This document shows positions 32,641 to 45,100 of a DNA stretch of 64,000 bases, one piece after another. The translations under genes and the position numbers were made by a program. Each line of letters opens with the position of its first letter. Positions within the stretch are counted from its first letter, which is position 1. The notes beneath the pieces are model-generated. The model made no database searches and had not been told where the DNA came from. It saw nothing but the letters and a program-made list of their open reading frames with translations. The stretch comes from Amorphophallus konjac (lineage: Eukaryota; Streptophyta; Magnoliopsida; Alismatales; Araceae): positions 247,246-311,245 of the forward strand of contig JAHNEJ010001156.1 of NCBI GenBank assembly GCA_022559845.1. The letters run 5' to 3'.

Positions 32641-33963
32641 TCATTCGGTTGAACCTTCTCTTCTTCTGTCTTCTAGGAATTCTCCATCGTGCTTGGAATC
32701 CCTGTCAGCATTTTCAATGTTAGTAGCATCTTTTGCTTCACCAAAAATGATATGTGGAGACTCTTCAACTTTCTGATCAGTTATGTTAAAGACCCTATAT
32801 GCTCTTGACACTCCAGAGTATCCTAAAAATATTTCAGGATAGCTTTTAGCATCAAAGTTATCTAAGTCTTTCTTGTCATTATTATGGACAAAACATTTAG
32901 CACCAAAAATCCTGAAATGAGCCAAGTTTGGTTTCTTACCTTTCAATAGCTCATAGGGGGTTTTCTTGTGAATTGGTCTTACCATGGCCCTATTGATTGT
33001 ATAAGTTGCTGTATTGGCCGCCTCTGCCCTGAACTTTCTTGGTAGTTGACTCTCAATCAGCATGGTTCGGGCCATCTCCATAATGGTTCGATTTCTTCTC
33101 TCCACAATTCCATTCTGCTCTGGTGTCCTGGGAGAAGAAAACTTGTGTGTTAGTCCTTCACTTTCACAAAGGTCAGAAAACATGGAGTTTTTAAATTCAC
33201 ATCCATGGTCAGATTGAATTGAACAAATCTTATATTTTCTTTCTTGTTTGATCTTATTGAAAAATTATTTGAATTTTAGAAAAACATCATTTTTGTTGGC
33301 TAAGAAAAAGATCCATGAAAATCTAGAGTGGTCATCAATGATCATATAACCAAACCTACTTCCATTAAGACTCTGAGTTCTAGTAGGACCAAAGAGGTCC
33401 ATATGAAGAAGTTCTATTGGTCTAGAAGACAATGGCTCAGATCTTAGTTTGAAGGACTTCCTGGTCTGTTTGCCTAGAGCACATGCATCACAGATTTTTG
33501 AGATTGAACTAAACTTGATTTTAGGCATGCCTCTTACTATATCATGCTTGATCAATTTATTCAAAGTAGAAACACTAGCATGGCCTAACCGTCTATGCCA
33601 ATCAAAAGCATCACTTTCAGAATTTGCAGACAAGCAAAGATTAGATTCAGACTCAACATCTAAGTCTACCATGCAGATATTATTGGTCCTGTTTGCTACA
33701 AATTTAACACGATCAGAATTTATTTCAAAGATTTTGCATGAGTTATTGTAGAACACAACTCTTTGACCCTTGTCAAGTAATTGGCTAATGCTAATCAGAT
33801 TGTGTTGAAGACCTTCCACAAGTAAGACTTTCTCAATTGAGTTAGTGGAGGACTTATCAACTGTGCCAACCCCAATGATCTTACCTCTGTTCTTTCCTCC
33901 GAATTTGACCAGACCCCCTACCTTCATTTCTAACTTGATGAACTTGGATCGGTCTCCTGTCAT
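32641..33963 (-). pseudogene. RLC-B protease, GAG-pre-integrase and integrase
   Basis: Leftwards from 33963 the frame starts in protease (MTGDRSKF, after a WYLDNGCCRHM stretch just upstream in which DSG has become DNG). It goes through LLVEGLQHNLISISQLLDKG to the pre-integrase zinc segment (HRRLGHASVSTLNKL, CDACALGK). The integrase core follows: HMDLFGPTRT, MIIDDHSRF, SDLCESEGL and ERRNRTIMEMARTML, then FLGYS and HIIFGE. A stop at 33265-33267 lies inside the core, and a frameshift near 32641 ends the piece. Confidence 0.9.
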
Positions 33964-34034
33964 GTGCCTGCAGCAGCCATTGTCAAGGTACCATTTGTTG
34001 TTCTTAGCTGCCAGGCAAACCTACACAAACGAAA

Positions 34035-34894
34035 TCAAGCAAAGTGGTTTGGAACCCAAGATAAGTTGGGTCCAAAGACATCATTCAAATCTTTAAGCAG
34101 GTGTTTAGGAATCCAAAATTGTTTCAACTTATTTTTCTCTTGCATCTTAATTTTGGGTCTATTGAAATTGTGACCAGAATTATGTCCAGCTGGTCTGGAG
34201 AAGTGAAATCTATTCCAATTATTAGGCTTCTCCTCCCTGGGGTATCTTCTGTGCACTTGTTGATTAACAAATTTTTGAGGGTGAGTGTTATTTCTCCAGT
34301 AACTAATGTTTGGACCCATTCTTTTATAGTAGTTCCAGCTTTTATTCTGATACATTTGCCCAGTCCAGCTACCACTTCTGTTTTGGTGAATGGGCTTAGA
34401 GAAGTTCTTCACAAAGTTCATTCCTATTTTAGATGGTCGTCCAGCATTATTTGTTGAATTTTCCTTTGGACGTTGAATGTTTTGATTGCTGTTTGAGTTG
34501 GATGGTGTGTCCAGCTTTTCTTTTCCCTTCTCTGGGCAGAAGGTAGTGGTCTTGAACTGAAAGGGTCTCTTGTTAGTTGGGTCATAGCCTAAACCCTCTT
34601 TGTTGAAATTAACCCTTGTTCCTAGTATAGAATCCAGATTCGTTTTCTCTTGAACAAATTTTTCTAAACCCTTTTGTTTGTCTTCTAGCTCTCTTTGCAT
34701 AGACTCACAATTTTTTAGAAGTTCAGTGTTCACTTTCTTAATGTCTTCATACTTCTCTGTGATCACACTATTTCCATTCAGACTTTCTTCAAATTTTATC
34801 TTGAGTTCGCTGAGCTTTGTGTGAACTTCCTAGTTTTCAGATTTGTGCTTTTCATTTTTCTTTTTCAGAGAAGTAATTTCTTCCAATTGTTCTT
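34035..34894 (-). pseudogene. RLC-B gag C-terminal coiled coil and tail
   Basis: A Lys/Glu/Leu-rich coiled coil (KYEDIKKVNTELLKNCESM) leads to ILGTRVNFNKEGLGYDPTNK. An Asn/Tyr/Trp-rich tail follows, ending in NLSWVPNHF before protease. A stop near 34830 and frameshifts separate it from the gag ORF upstream and from protease downstream. RLC-A's gag matches it in order and motif. Confidence 0.85.
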
Positions 34895-36190
34895 TTAATT
34901 TCTGATTTCCTCACTGATTTGAGTTTGTTCTTCAAAATTAGCATTAAATTTTCTCTTCAGAACCCTATGCTTCTTACTCAGTGAATTGAACTTATCTAAT
35001 AGTTCAGCATAGGAATCTTCCCAATCATCAATAGAAAAATTCTCGAAGATATTTGTTACCTCCTCTTCACTATTTACCATCATGCAAATTCCTTCTTCAT
35101 CCTCCTCTGAGGAATTGGCTTCTGGATCTTCTTCCTCATCGCTCCACGTGCAGACCATTGCTTGTGGTTTCTTCTTCTGCACCTTCGAGCTCTTCTTCTG
35201 AAAGTCAGGTCCCTTTTTCTGAAGATCAGGGCAGTCCCCTTTCATATGTCTAGGTTTCCTGCAATGAAAACATGTAATTTTCTTGATACTCCTATTCTTA
35301 TCATTGCTGGAATCAAGGTTCTTACCAGAGGGGTATGACTTCTTCCTTCTAAAAGTCTTTTCCTTAGTCCTTAAGAATTTTCTGAATTGTCGAGTGAGCA
35401 TTGCTTGCTCCTCCTGGTTGAGGTCTGACAGTCCGTCAAACTCGCAACTACTACTCCCACTGCTGCTACTTCCCTTGCTGCGGGACACCTTGAGGGCAAT
35501 ATCCTTACCCTTCTTGTCGCTTCCTTCACCATTCCTTTTGAAATTCATCTCATACGTCATAAGGGATCCTATAAGTTCGGTGACTGTCATGGTCGACAGA
35601 TCCCTAGACTCTTCTATCACAATGGCCTTAGTGTGCCATGTCGGGGTTAGAGATCTAAGTATCTTCCTGACTATATCTCCCTCAGATATCTCTTTCCCAA
35701 ACCCCTTAAGACTATTCATAATCAATGACAATCTGGCATACATCTCAGTTATGGTCTCCTCTAGTTTCATCTTAAACATCTCATATTCAGAGGTGAGGAG
35801 ATTTACCTTCATTGCTTTCACTTGAGGTGTACCTTCATAGATTAACTCCAACGCATCCCACATTTTCTTGGCCGTCTTGCAAGTTGAGATGCGGGCGTAT
35901 TTGTCTGGATGTACTGCACATTGGATGATGTTCAGGGCCGTCCAGTTGAGTGACGAGAGCTTGACTTGATCATCTGTCCACGCGTCCTCGTTCGATGGCA
36001 GATCGTATGGCCCTGTAGTGATCACCCTCCACAGCTTGTGGCTCTGCGCCCTGATGAATACCTCCATCCTGTTTTTCCAGAAAAGGTAACTATTACCATC
36101 AAAGAACGGAGGGCGGCTGATAGATTGTCCCTCAGCCATGTAGCTCCGAGGAGCATTAAATCCAAGGTTACCCTGGCCATTGGACAACAT
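34895..36190 (-). CDS. RLC-B Gag, main ORF
   Basis: 431 residues from an ATG at 36190, ten bases inside the primer site. Residues about 20-130 are the N-terminal region of Copia Gag (PPFFDGNSYLFWKNRMEVFI, then W-DAL-L-YEGT). Residues about 130-220 are the UBN2-type gag domain (YEMFKMKLEETITEMYARL, VRKILRSLTPTWHTKAIVI). The CCHC knuckle CFHCRKPRHMKGDC is at about residues 304-317, followed by acidic stretches and a coiled coil at the end. It is the longest intact ORF of the element. It ends where a frameshift cuts it off from the rest of the coiled coil, so the protein is probably truncated. Confidence 0.9.
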   Translation of the reverse strand: MLSNGQGNLGFNAPRSYMAEGQSISRPPFFDGNSYLFWKNRMEVFIRAQSHKLWRVITTGPYDLPSNEDAWTDDQVKLSSLNWTALNIIQCAVHPDKYARISTCKTAKKMWDALELIYEGTPQVKAMKVNLLTSEYEMFKMKLEETITEMYARLSLIMNSLKGFGKEISEGDIVRKILRSLTPTWHTKAIVIEESRDLSTMTVTELIGSLMTYEMNFKRNGEGSDKKGKDIALKVSRSKGSSSSGSSSCEFDGLSDLNQEEQAMLTRQFRKFLRTKEKTFRRKKSYPSGKNLDSSNDKNRSIKKITCFHCRKPRHMKGDCPDLQKKGPDFQKKSSKVQKKKPQAMVCTWSDEEEDPEANSSEEDEEGICMMVNSEEEVTNIFENFSIDDWEDSYAELLDKFNSLSKKHRVLKRKFNANFEEQTQISEEIRN

Positions 36191-36200
36191 TGTGAAAACC

Positions 36201-36214
36201 TGCTCTGATACTAA
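36201..36214 (-). promoter_or_regulatory. Primer binding site of RLC-B
   Basis: On the minus strand TTAGTATCAGAGCA, next to the 5' LTR, matches the usual initiator tRNA-Met site TGGTATCAGAGC except at the first bases. Confidence 0.8.
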
Positions 36215-37499
36215 TAGATACGCACAGCGGAAAGTGAGATAGAAGGGGGGGATGAATAGCTCACTCCCAAAATTTGATAAATTCAGACACGATCTCTCAA
36301 CCCCTCAAATTGCAGTGAAGAAGACTTCGAAGACAGACAACAATGATGACTAGAATAAGGAATGAGATCGAGAAAGCAACCCACAATGAAGCAATGTGTC
36401 AAGTAGTTGGAGAGCAGCACAATGTGAACAAGCAAAACCACAGAGAGACAAGGAATTTTTTAGGTGGTTCGATTGCTATCCGCAATCTACGTCCACAACT
36501 TACTCACGAGAGTAAGGTTTCCTTGCAATATTCAATCGCACATAGCAGACTCAGTCTGCAACAACTGCTGCCAAATAGCTTGTCCTGAGGAACACCCTCC
36601 TCAGTCTTCTGATCAACCAGAAGAAAAACACTGGAGAACCAATCTCCCTTCCTTTGCATGTCGCAAAGGGAACCCTGTGCAGTTACTCCCAAGTAACTCA
36701 CACAACCAGAGGATCAAACCTCTCTTCCTCCAAGGACAATGGAGGGAAACAGAATGGAATGAAAATAAAGGAAACTCGAAAACAAAACGATTGATGAACA
36801 ATAATTTTCTCTAAAAGCAAAAACAATATAGCTTCCGTAGAAGCAGATCTTCACATTCACAATCACTTCTCTCTCTCAGAAATTTTTCTCTCAGCTTTGG
36901 ATGGAGTGGGTAGTCTCTGGTTTTCTCTCTTGATCCACTACTCTCTCGGTGCTCTTCTTCCCAACTGTTCCATCCCATCTCACGAACCCTTTTTCCTCTG
37001 CAGCATATATATATGTATGTTCCAGAAACTTAGGCGTGTGGATACCACATTTCCCACCTGAAATGTTGGAGCACGTGTCAGAATATTCTAGACCTTCATC
37101 TTCCTCGGATCACGTGCCATCTTGGTGAATGCACAGACAAACTGTCAGAGAAGAAATAGTCATTTTGTCAACCGCTTAGCACAATTCGAATCAGTGTAAG
37201 GAGTAAGAACCCAGAAACTACACTGAGTAGGAGTTCCCAAATCAACTGTTGGACTAGCTTGCAACAAGGTGAACAACAGGTTGCACCGAGTTGAAGTGAG
37301 CAAAAGCGAGAGGTGCACTGACTTGAGAAAACGCATGACATCATTAGCACAGACCATAGACTCTGATCGTGCAACAGATATGCTCGGACAAGAAACAGTA
37401 AAACACAAAATTGTTCTGGCTTTATTTTGCCAGAGAGAAAAGTTTGCACCGAGTTAAAGGAATAAGCATCGACTAAGACGGGCAAGAAAAGCACCGATG

Positions 37500-37504
37500 T
37501 GGAA
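37500..37504. repeat. Left target-site duplication of RLG-D (TGGAA)
   Basis: TGGAA precedes TGTCACGCCC and recurs at 46577-46581 after the other terminus. The uninterrupted LTR at 4310-4320 has a single TGGAA at this place. Confidence 0.93.
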
Positions 37505-40500
37505 TGTCACGCCCCGAGTCTTTATGACAGCGGAAGACTAACTCGAGGAACGTGAACAGTCGGCATGGTAAGCCTCTTGCAAGCAAGAATAATCAGAGCG
37601 CAAGGCAATCACACATAAGAATGCAATCGAACAATATTTACTGAACTTCATCTTTCATTAATAATCAAATCCAATATTCAAATACAACCACTAGTTCAAC
37701 TTCTATCATACTAGACTCAAGAAATAAGAAATTACAAAGACTCGATCTAAAACAATGTAAACTTCCTAAGTCTTTGCTAATTCTTTATTCACTCTCGGAT
37801 CAGCTACTTGAACATTCCGAATCCGAACCTGACTCACTTCTATTTTCTGAAAAAAGATTATAAATAGGTAATGAGCACACTTGCCTAGTAGGTACCTTCG
37901 CATCAACATGACTAGCACTATTTAAGTAATTAGCATTTTAGCTCTAAAGAATAAGGTAAAATCATGCGAATGCGATAAATCATGCGATCAAATCAAAGTA
38001 ACAAGACAATCATGTAAGATAGGATGAACAAGTATGAACTAGCAAGAATGTAACAAGTATGATCAAGAATGTAGCATGGCCTTTCATGAACAAGAATGTA
38101 ACGAGAATGCACTTTCACTTTTCACCTTCATAACCATAAAGGTTCCGCACTAGAACGTCAATCATGTAGCAATTCACTAGATTTTCACGAGTGCTCATGG
38201 ATTTCATTAATTTATAAAGAAAGTACTCCCAGCGCAATGCGATGCCAGTAGCATCATACCCCATGGTTTATAATAGTATGTTTCCGGCAATCAGCCGAGG
38301 GGACTAGCATAGAGCCCTTGGACACAATCAGCATCTGAACTGCATCTTCACGTATAAATCAAGCTACTTCCACGAGTGTAACAATAGAGCGTGGCCAGTA
38401 ATATAACAATTCAATCAATAAGCTCATGACAACAACTCTCAAAGAATGAATGCTTCAATTAAGAATATGAGAGATCAAGAATGATTTAAGATGATATTAT
38501 GCTCAAGGGAATAATTCGGTAGCATAACAGTACATTCGTTATCTTTCATAATTTAAATTAAGTTGCTTTGGACAATATGAGAAGTCCTAGACCTTCAATA
38601 ACCCATCTAGGAACTTTAGAATATCAACCCTTTGGTCAAACCTTGGGTTAATGTACTCAAGAACTGTGACAGTCTTATACTGGGCCGTTACATTCACGTG
38701 ACGCTCCAGTGTTGGGCCGTTACAATGGTCTGAATCCGAAAGAAGTAAAGATGGACTCAGTACATGTGACGGTCGTTTATTGGGCCATTAGATGAGTCTG
38801 ACGGTCCAATCTAGATCTGTTACATATCAAAACTAGAAACCATCGATAGTGTTTTCTAATGATTGGGCTTTCATGGTACAACCAACTCGGCGTCCTAGTG
38901 GGAATCCCAGGCTCGCGGAGAATTACGGAGGCTTTGAAACAAGATTTCCTAGTCCATTGGAATGAATATCCAATAGAGAGGTCCTCATATTCAAGAATAT
39001 ATTCCTATAGTGCAAAGTGTGAACTAATGGCCAACATACCGGAATATGCGCCATGTACTTAAAGAAAATGACTCTATTGATAGAGAGAGAATGTGTAGTA
39101 ATGTGAAACCAAGATAAAACTCCGTCAATACAACATTGGAAAATTCATGATTTAATTACAAAACTATAAAGTTAGTCAATAAAATTAACATATGCTTTAA
39201 ATTAACTCAAGATCATGCAATTCCTATTATGAATCAGTAGATAAACTTAAAGTCATTCTAACCGGTCAAAACATAGATAACTAGGCATATTTATAAGTGA
39301 ATGTGACTGTTCTTCAATTCTGTCTCGAATTGCCTGAACAGAGCATTCTGATGGTCTAGTCTAAGCGCGTTACACTGATGTAACGATTTATCGTGGGACC
39401 GTCAGAGTTATATAACGCTCCAGTTATGGTGCATCAGAGTCCACAGAGAGCTTTGAATACAACAGAGGGTGTGACGGCTTATCGTAAGACCGTTACAGTG
39501 TTGTGACGGTCCTACCTTAATCCGTCAGAGCTTCTGCTGACAATAATAGATAAAAAGATCTAAGGTTTCAACTTACATCATGTCTGGAAATCATGTATAA
39601 ACTTCCACATGATAAAATGAAGGCTAAACTAATAGCATGCATGGGTTTTCTATGAATTTGACAAGAAAGTTCCTTTTAACTTAGTTAGGGCTAGGATACA
39701 CATGTATGCATGACTCTACTAAAACATGAAATCCATGATCTATAGTGCATGAAATCAAGTCAAATCAGAGGGCTTTTATCCCTAAGAATATGTTTTTGCC
39801 AATCATGCGATGACCTACTGCTTAACTGGGCTTTAGACTTCTAATTTGAGTCTGAAAGACGTGCCCTAGTTCTTCTCTTCCTATGATTTTTCAGCAACTT
39901 CACGTCGTTCTAACTCCTCAACCTCTTGACCTAAGGACGTGAAATTTGGAGGTTAGGAAGATGATACTATTCGGAACAAAAAGTTCTAAAGCATCTAATT
40001 CTAATTACCTCGTTTAGACTCTCTAATTCCTTGATCTTTAGTGGTCCTTTGCTAAGAATCCTTGACTGCTAAGGTCGTACCAGCAACTTTGGAAGCCTTT
40101 ATCTCCCTGGTTACTTGATCTCCTAACATGAAATTTTGAGGGTAGTTAGTCTAAATTGTTAGGAATAAAATACTCTAAAGAACTTACCCGAGATTCTATC
40201 TTCTTACCTTGTTTCTTCGCGAGCCAAAAGTAAGGGTGGCTCAGTTCAGAACTCGATTCTATTTATAGGGATTTAGCTAGGGTTTAAGGATTAGATCGAT
40301 TCTAGAGTCCTTGTTAAAGTTTAGATCAACTTCTAAGAGTTCTTAACACCTCTACTAGTCTTCCCATCTCAATCCCTAAGAGATAAGCTAGTAAAAATAT
40401 AATCTTTTTGCTTGTTCTTCCTCTCACGGAATCAGCAAGGTGTGACGGTCCAGTCCTGATGCGTCACATGCATGTGGCGGTCGCACGATAGACCGTTACA

Positions 40501-40820
40501 GCCAACGTGTGCAGAGTTTCAAATTAATAAAACTCTTTATTCATTTTATCTATATAATTATCTATAAAAGTAGAATTTATCCTTAAAATTTGTGAATAGG
40601 CTAAATAACCTTCTAGAATATGGGCCAAACTTAATGGGCTTGGTCCATGAACCTATTGGGTTTCAATTAAATAGGCTAGGTTACTTGTTTATCATATTTG
40701 GGTTTTATAACCCATTTATTAATTTAATAATCCATTTATTAATTTATTTAGCCCTTATAAATCTTAGAAAATTCCATAAATAATCCAGAAATTATTATAT
40801 ATAAATTCTGGGGCCTTACA
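37505..40820 (-). repeat. 3' LTR of RLG-D
   Basis: On the minus strand it runs from TGTAAGGCCCC to GGGCGTGACA. A TATA-like TATAAATAGA reads on the minus strand at 40258-40267. Pairs of TGACGGTC and GACCGTTACA-type sequences are scattered at 38660-38830, 39370-39530 and 40440-40510. The small ORF at 38859-39062 recurs in the other LTR and is not a gene. Confidence 0.93.
38660..40510. repeat. Scattered GACGGTC / GACCGTTAC palindromes in the RLG-D LTR
   Basis: At least ten loosely spaced half-sites occur, often in inverted pairs 20-45 bases apart: GTGACGGTCC with GACCGTTACAG at 40440-40505, GTGACGGC with GACCGTTACAG near 39470-39515, and CGTTACACTGATGTAACG near 39370. The other LTR has the same sites (43325-43490, 44030-44190, 46195-46265). 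CCGTTA contains a plant MYB-type core. Confidence 0.7.
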
Positions 40821-40831
40821 CCCTCCCCCAC
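40821..40831 (-). promoter_or_regulatory. Polypurine tract of RLG-D
   Basis: On the minus strand GTGGGGGAGGG directly precedes the LTR start TGTAAGGCCCC, confirming minus orientation. Confidence 0.8.
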
Positions 40832-40897
40832 TTAAGAGAATTTCGTCCCCAAATTTAATATATGAGTTTTTACAGAGAGTGTATGTATTTTAATGTA

Positions 40898-41937
40898 TTA
40901 AAAATTAACGTAAGGCGAATGGGTTAAGAGGGTGCCTTTAATCATCTGACCTCCCTCGTCTAGAATGGCATTTAATCGACCTCGCTTCTCGCGTCCATTG
41001 TTATCCCTTGAAGATTGTTCATTTATGAGAGGACACATGGGCAAGCGATGTTCCCGGCTTCCACATTTGAGACAAGCACCGAGACATTTCCCACATTCTT
41101 CTGTCGAGTGCCCAAATTTTTCACAAAATGAGCAAAGTGCCATGGCTTGCTCCTTCTCTTCTTTAACTTCCTTGTTCTTTCCATTTCATTTCCATTTCTT
41201 TTTCCATTACAATTTCCATTACGGGGCCCCTTTATGTGACGATTTTCATCCTCATCCACGTCTTTCTCTTCTTGCCTATCATGTTTTCGACTTGACTTTT
41301 CTCCTCGAAGCCTCTCCACCTTCTCTATGGTTCTTTCACATAGGTGCGCTCTTTGAACCATCTCGGTATAGGTGCGGATATTCTGCGTTCTAAGTTTTTG
41401 GATAAATCTGGGTCTTAAACCATCCATAAATCGATTGGCCTTCAATAAATCAGCGCTTACCAAGTGAGGAGCATAAGGTGCTAGTCGAAAGAATTGTAAT
41501 TCATATTCTGCCACGGACATCGCGCCTTGTTTTAAGGAGGCAAATTCCATAGCCTTCCTCTCCTTTACATGATCAGAGAAGTACTTGGCTCGAAAAAGTG
41601 TACGAAAACCCTACCATATATGAGGTGCATCTGTAGGTGGTGTCGGAATGGATTTCCATCATGTACGAGTATCCTTGTTGTGTTGGAACGTGGCAAGTCA
41701 AACTTTCTCCTGGTCGATGCATTGCATGACATCGAATATTCGATTCATTTCATCGATCCAATTTTACGCTTCATCTGGGTTAGAAGATCTAGAGAATCGT
41801 GAGGGATTTAAACTTCAGAAATTACCGTGTAAGTTACCCGCGCCAGCCCTTCCACCAGCTTGGGCCACTGTCTGTAGGGCTTGAGTAAGTCCCGCAATAG
41901 TTTGTTGCATCTCGTCCCAGTTCACACGATGAGCCAT
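40898..41937 (-). pseudogene. RLG-D gag
   Basis: The likely start is the ATG at 41937 (MAHRVNWDEMQQTIAGL). The frame breaks between about 41550 and 41850 by stops or indels. The well-kept part, 41023-41550, holds the retrotransposon gag domain (AMEFASLKQGAMSVAEYELQF, then FMDGLRPRFIQKL), Lys/Arg-rich sequence, and an overlapping frame with a zinc knuckle (CLKCGSREHRLPMC, about 41040-41085). A frameshift near 41140 separates domain and knuckle. Just after, where protease should follow, the sequence goes to the polypurine tract instead. Confidence 0.8.
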
Positions 41938-42143
41938 TGAGAATCAAGGTACCTGAGAATATGGACATTTTAGTTATTTAGAGTTGGGAAGATTTATCCT
42001 AAGATAATGTCTATATAACTATCTCATCCCTGTCTCCACCCAATCCACACATGGGTATGAAAATTTCTTCCTTAGTTCATAGGTATAGGTCCTAAAACCT
42101 TGGACTTATCCTACGACATGACTCCTTTCCCTAAGTCCTGAGA

Positions 42144-42160
42144 CTTAGGCTCTGATACCA
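42144..42160 (-). promoter_or_regulatory. Primer binding site of RLG-D
   Basis: On the minus strand TGGTATCAGAGCCTAAG lies seven bases from the 5' LTR. It is a good match to the initiator tRNA-Met site. Confidence 0.88.
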
Positions 42161-42167
42161 ACTTAAC

Positions 42168-45100
42168 TGTCACGTCCCGAGCCTTTATGACAGCGGAAGA
42201 CTAACTCGAGGAACGTGAATAGCCGGCATGGTAAGCCTCTTGCAAGCAAGAATGATCAGAGCGCAAGGCAATCACACATAATAATGCAATCACACAATAT
42301 TTACTCAACTTCATATTTCATTAATAATCAAATCCAATATTCAAATACAACCACTAATTCAACTTCCATCATACTAGACTCAAGAAATAAGAAATTACAA
42401 AGACTCAATCTAAAACAATGTAAACTTCCTAAGTCTTCGCGCATTCTTTATTCACTCTCGGATCCGTTACTTGAACATTCCGAATCCGAACCCGACTCAC
42501 TTTCATTTTCTGAAAAAAGATTGGAAATAGGTAATGAGAACACTTGCCCAGTAGGTACCTTCACATCAACATGATTAGCACTATTTAAGTAATTAGCATT
42601 TTAGCTCTAAAGAATAAGGTAAAATCATGCGAATGTGATAAATAATGTGATCAAATCAAAGTAACAAGACGATCATGTAAGATAGGATGAACAAGTATGA
42701 ACTAGCAAGAATGTAACAAGTATGATCAAGAATGTAGCATGGCCTTTCATGAACAAGAATGTAATGACAATGCACTTTCACTTTTCACCTTCATAACCAT
42801 AAAGGTTATGCACGAGAACGTCAATCATGTAGCAATTCACTATATTATCACGAGTGCTCATGGATTTCACTTATTTATAAAGAAAGTACTCCCAGCGTAA
42901 TGCAACGCCAATAGCATCATACCCCATAATTTATAATAGTATGTTTCCGGCAATCAGCCGAGGGGACTAGCATAGAGCCCTTGGACACAATCATGCCCGA
43001 ACTACATCTTCACGTATAAATCAAGCTACTTCCATAAGTCTAACAATAAAGCGTGGCCAGTAATATAACAATTCAATCAATAAGCTCATGACAATAACTC
43101 TCAAAGAATGAATGCTTCAATTAAGAATATGAGAGATCAAGAATGATTTAAGACGATATTATGCTCATGGGAATAATTTGGTAGCATAACGGTACATTCG
43201 TTATCTTTCATAATTTAAATTAAGTTTCTTTGGACAATATGAGAAGTCCTAGACCTTCAATAATGCATCTAGGAACTTTAGAATATCAACCTTTTGGTCA
43301 AACCTTGGGTTAATGTACTAAAGAACTGTGACGGTCTTATACTGGGCCGTTACATTCACGTGACGCTCCAGTGTTGGGCCATTACAATGGTCTGAATCCG
43401 AAAGAAGTAAAGATGGACTCAGTATATGTGACGGTCGTTTATTGGGCCGTTAGATGAGCCTGACGGTCCAATCTGGATCTGTTACATATCAAAACTAGAA
43501 ACCATCAATAGTGTTTTCTAATGATTGGGCTTTCATGGTACAACCAACTCGGCGTCCTAGTGGGAATCCCAGGCTTGCGTAGAATTACGGAGGCCTTGAA
43601 ACAAGATTTCCTAGTCCATTGGAAGGAATATCTAATAGAGAGGTCCTCATGTTCAAGAATATGTTCCTATACTGCAAAGTGTGAACTAATGGCCAACATA
43701 CCGGAATATGCGCCATGTACTTAAAGAAAATGACTCTATTGATAGAGAGAGAATGTGTAGTAATGTGAAACCAAGATAAAACTCCGTCAATACAATATTG
43801 GAAAAATCATGATTTAAATACAAAACTATAAAGTTATTAAATAAAATTAACATATGCTTTAAAATAACTTAAGATCATGCAATTCCTATTATGAATCAGT
43901 AGATAAACTTAAAGTCATTCTAACATGTCAAAACTTAGATAACTAGGCATATTTATAAGTTAATGTGGCTGTTCTTCAATTCTGTCTCGAATTGCCTGAA
44001 CAAAGCATTTTGAAGTTCTAGTCTAAGCGCGTTACACTGATGTAACGGTTTATCGTGGGACCGTCAGAGTTATATAACGCTCCAGTTATGGTGCGTCAGA
44101 GTCCACAGAGAGCTTTGAATACAACAAAGGGTGTGACGGCTTGTCGTAAGACCGTTACAGTGTTGTGACGGTCCTACATTAATCTGTCAGAGCTTCTGCT
44201 GACAACAATAGATAAAAAGATCTAAGGTTTCAACTTACATCATGTCTGGAAATCATGTATAAACTTGCACATGATAAAATGAAGGCTAATGGGGTGTTTG
44301 GGAACATTTTTAAAAAGAAAACTCTTTCTATCTTTAAAATTATGACACATCAATTTTCTACTTCATTTTTAAAATTAATAAAAAGAGTCGGATGTGTTGT
44401 TTGGCAAAGCTCTCAGTTTTGCCGTCGGAGGAGGAGGAGCCGCCGGAGGAGAAGCTGCTGGAGGAGGGAGTTGCCGGAGAGGGGGGGGCCTAACGGGGAG
44501 GGGGGAGCCGCTGGAGGAGGGGGAGCTACCGGAGGAGGGGGAGGAGCTGCCGCGGCAGAGCCCCGGTGGGGGAGGGAGAGGGGGGGATTCACCGCAGCGG
44601 AGGGAGAGGGGGGGTCGGCGGAGGGAGAGGGAGAGGGAGAGGGAGAGGGGGGGATTCGCCGCGGCAGAGGGAGAGGGAGAGGGAGAGGGGGGGATCCACC
44701 GCGGCGGAGGGAGAGGGAGAGGTGGGCTGGGGGGGGATCCGCCGTGGTGGAGCGAGAGGGAGGTCGCCGGGGGGGAGGGAGAGGGGGGCTGGGGGGATCC
44801 GCCGCGGCGGAGGGAGAGGGAGAGGAAGGCGGGGTGGAGGGGGCCGGCAGGAGGCCTTCGCGGCGGTGGCCATCCCAGGCGAAGCTGCCGAGGGAGGGGA
44901 GGGGGCCGCCGTCGGGGGGGGGGGGGGCACCGTCGGGGGGACGGGAGGGGGGCGCAGGGGGCGCCAGGGAGGGAGGGGAGGGGAGGGGGCCTCAGGGGGC
45001 GCCAGGGAGGGGAGGGAAGGGGAGGGGAGGGGAGGGGAGGGGGAGGGGGGTTCGCCGGGGCAGTGAGGGGGAGGGGGGGTTCGCCGGGGACGGGGAAGGG

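Noticed and set aside
38859..39062. Small ORF conserved at 43521-43724
   Set aside because: The conservation is LTR-to-LTR identity within one element.
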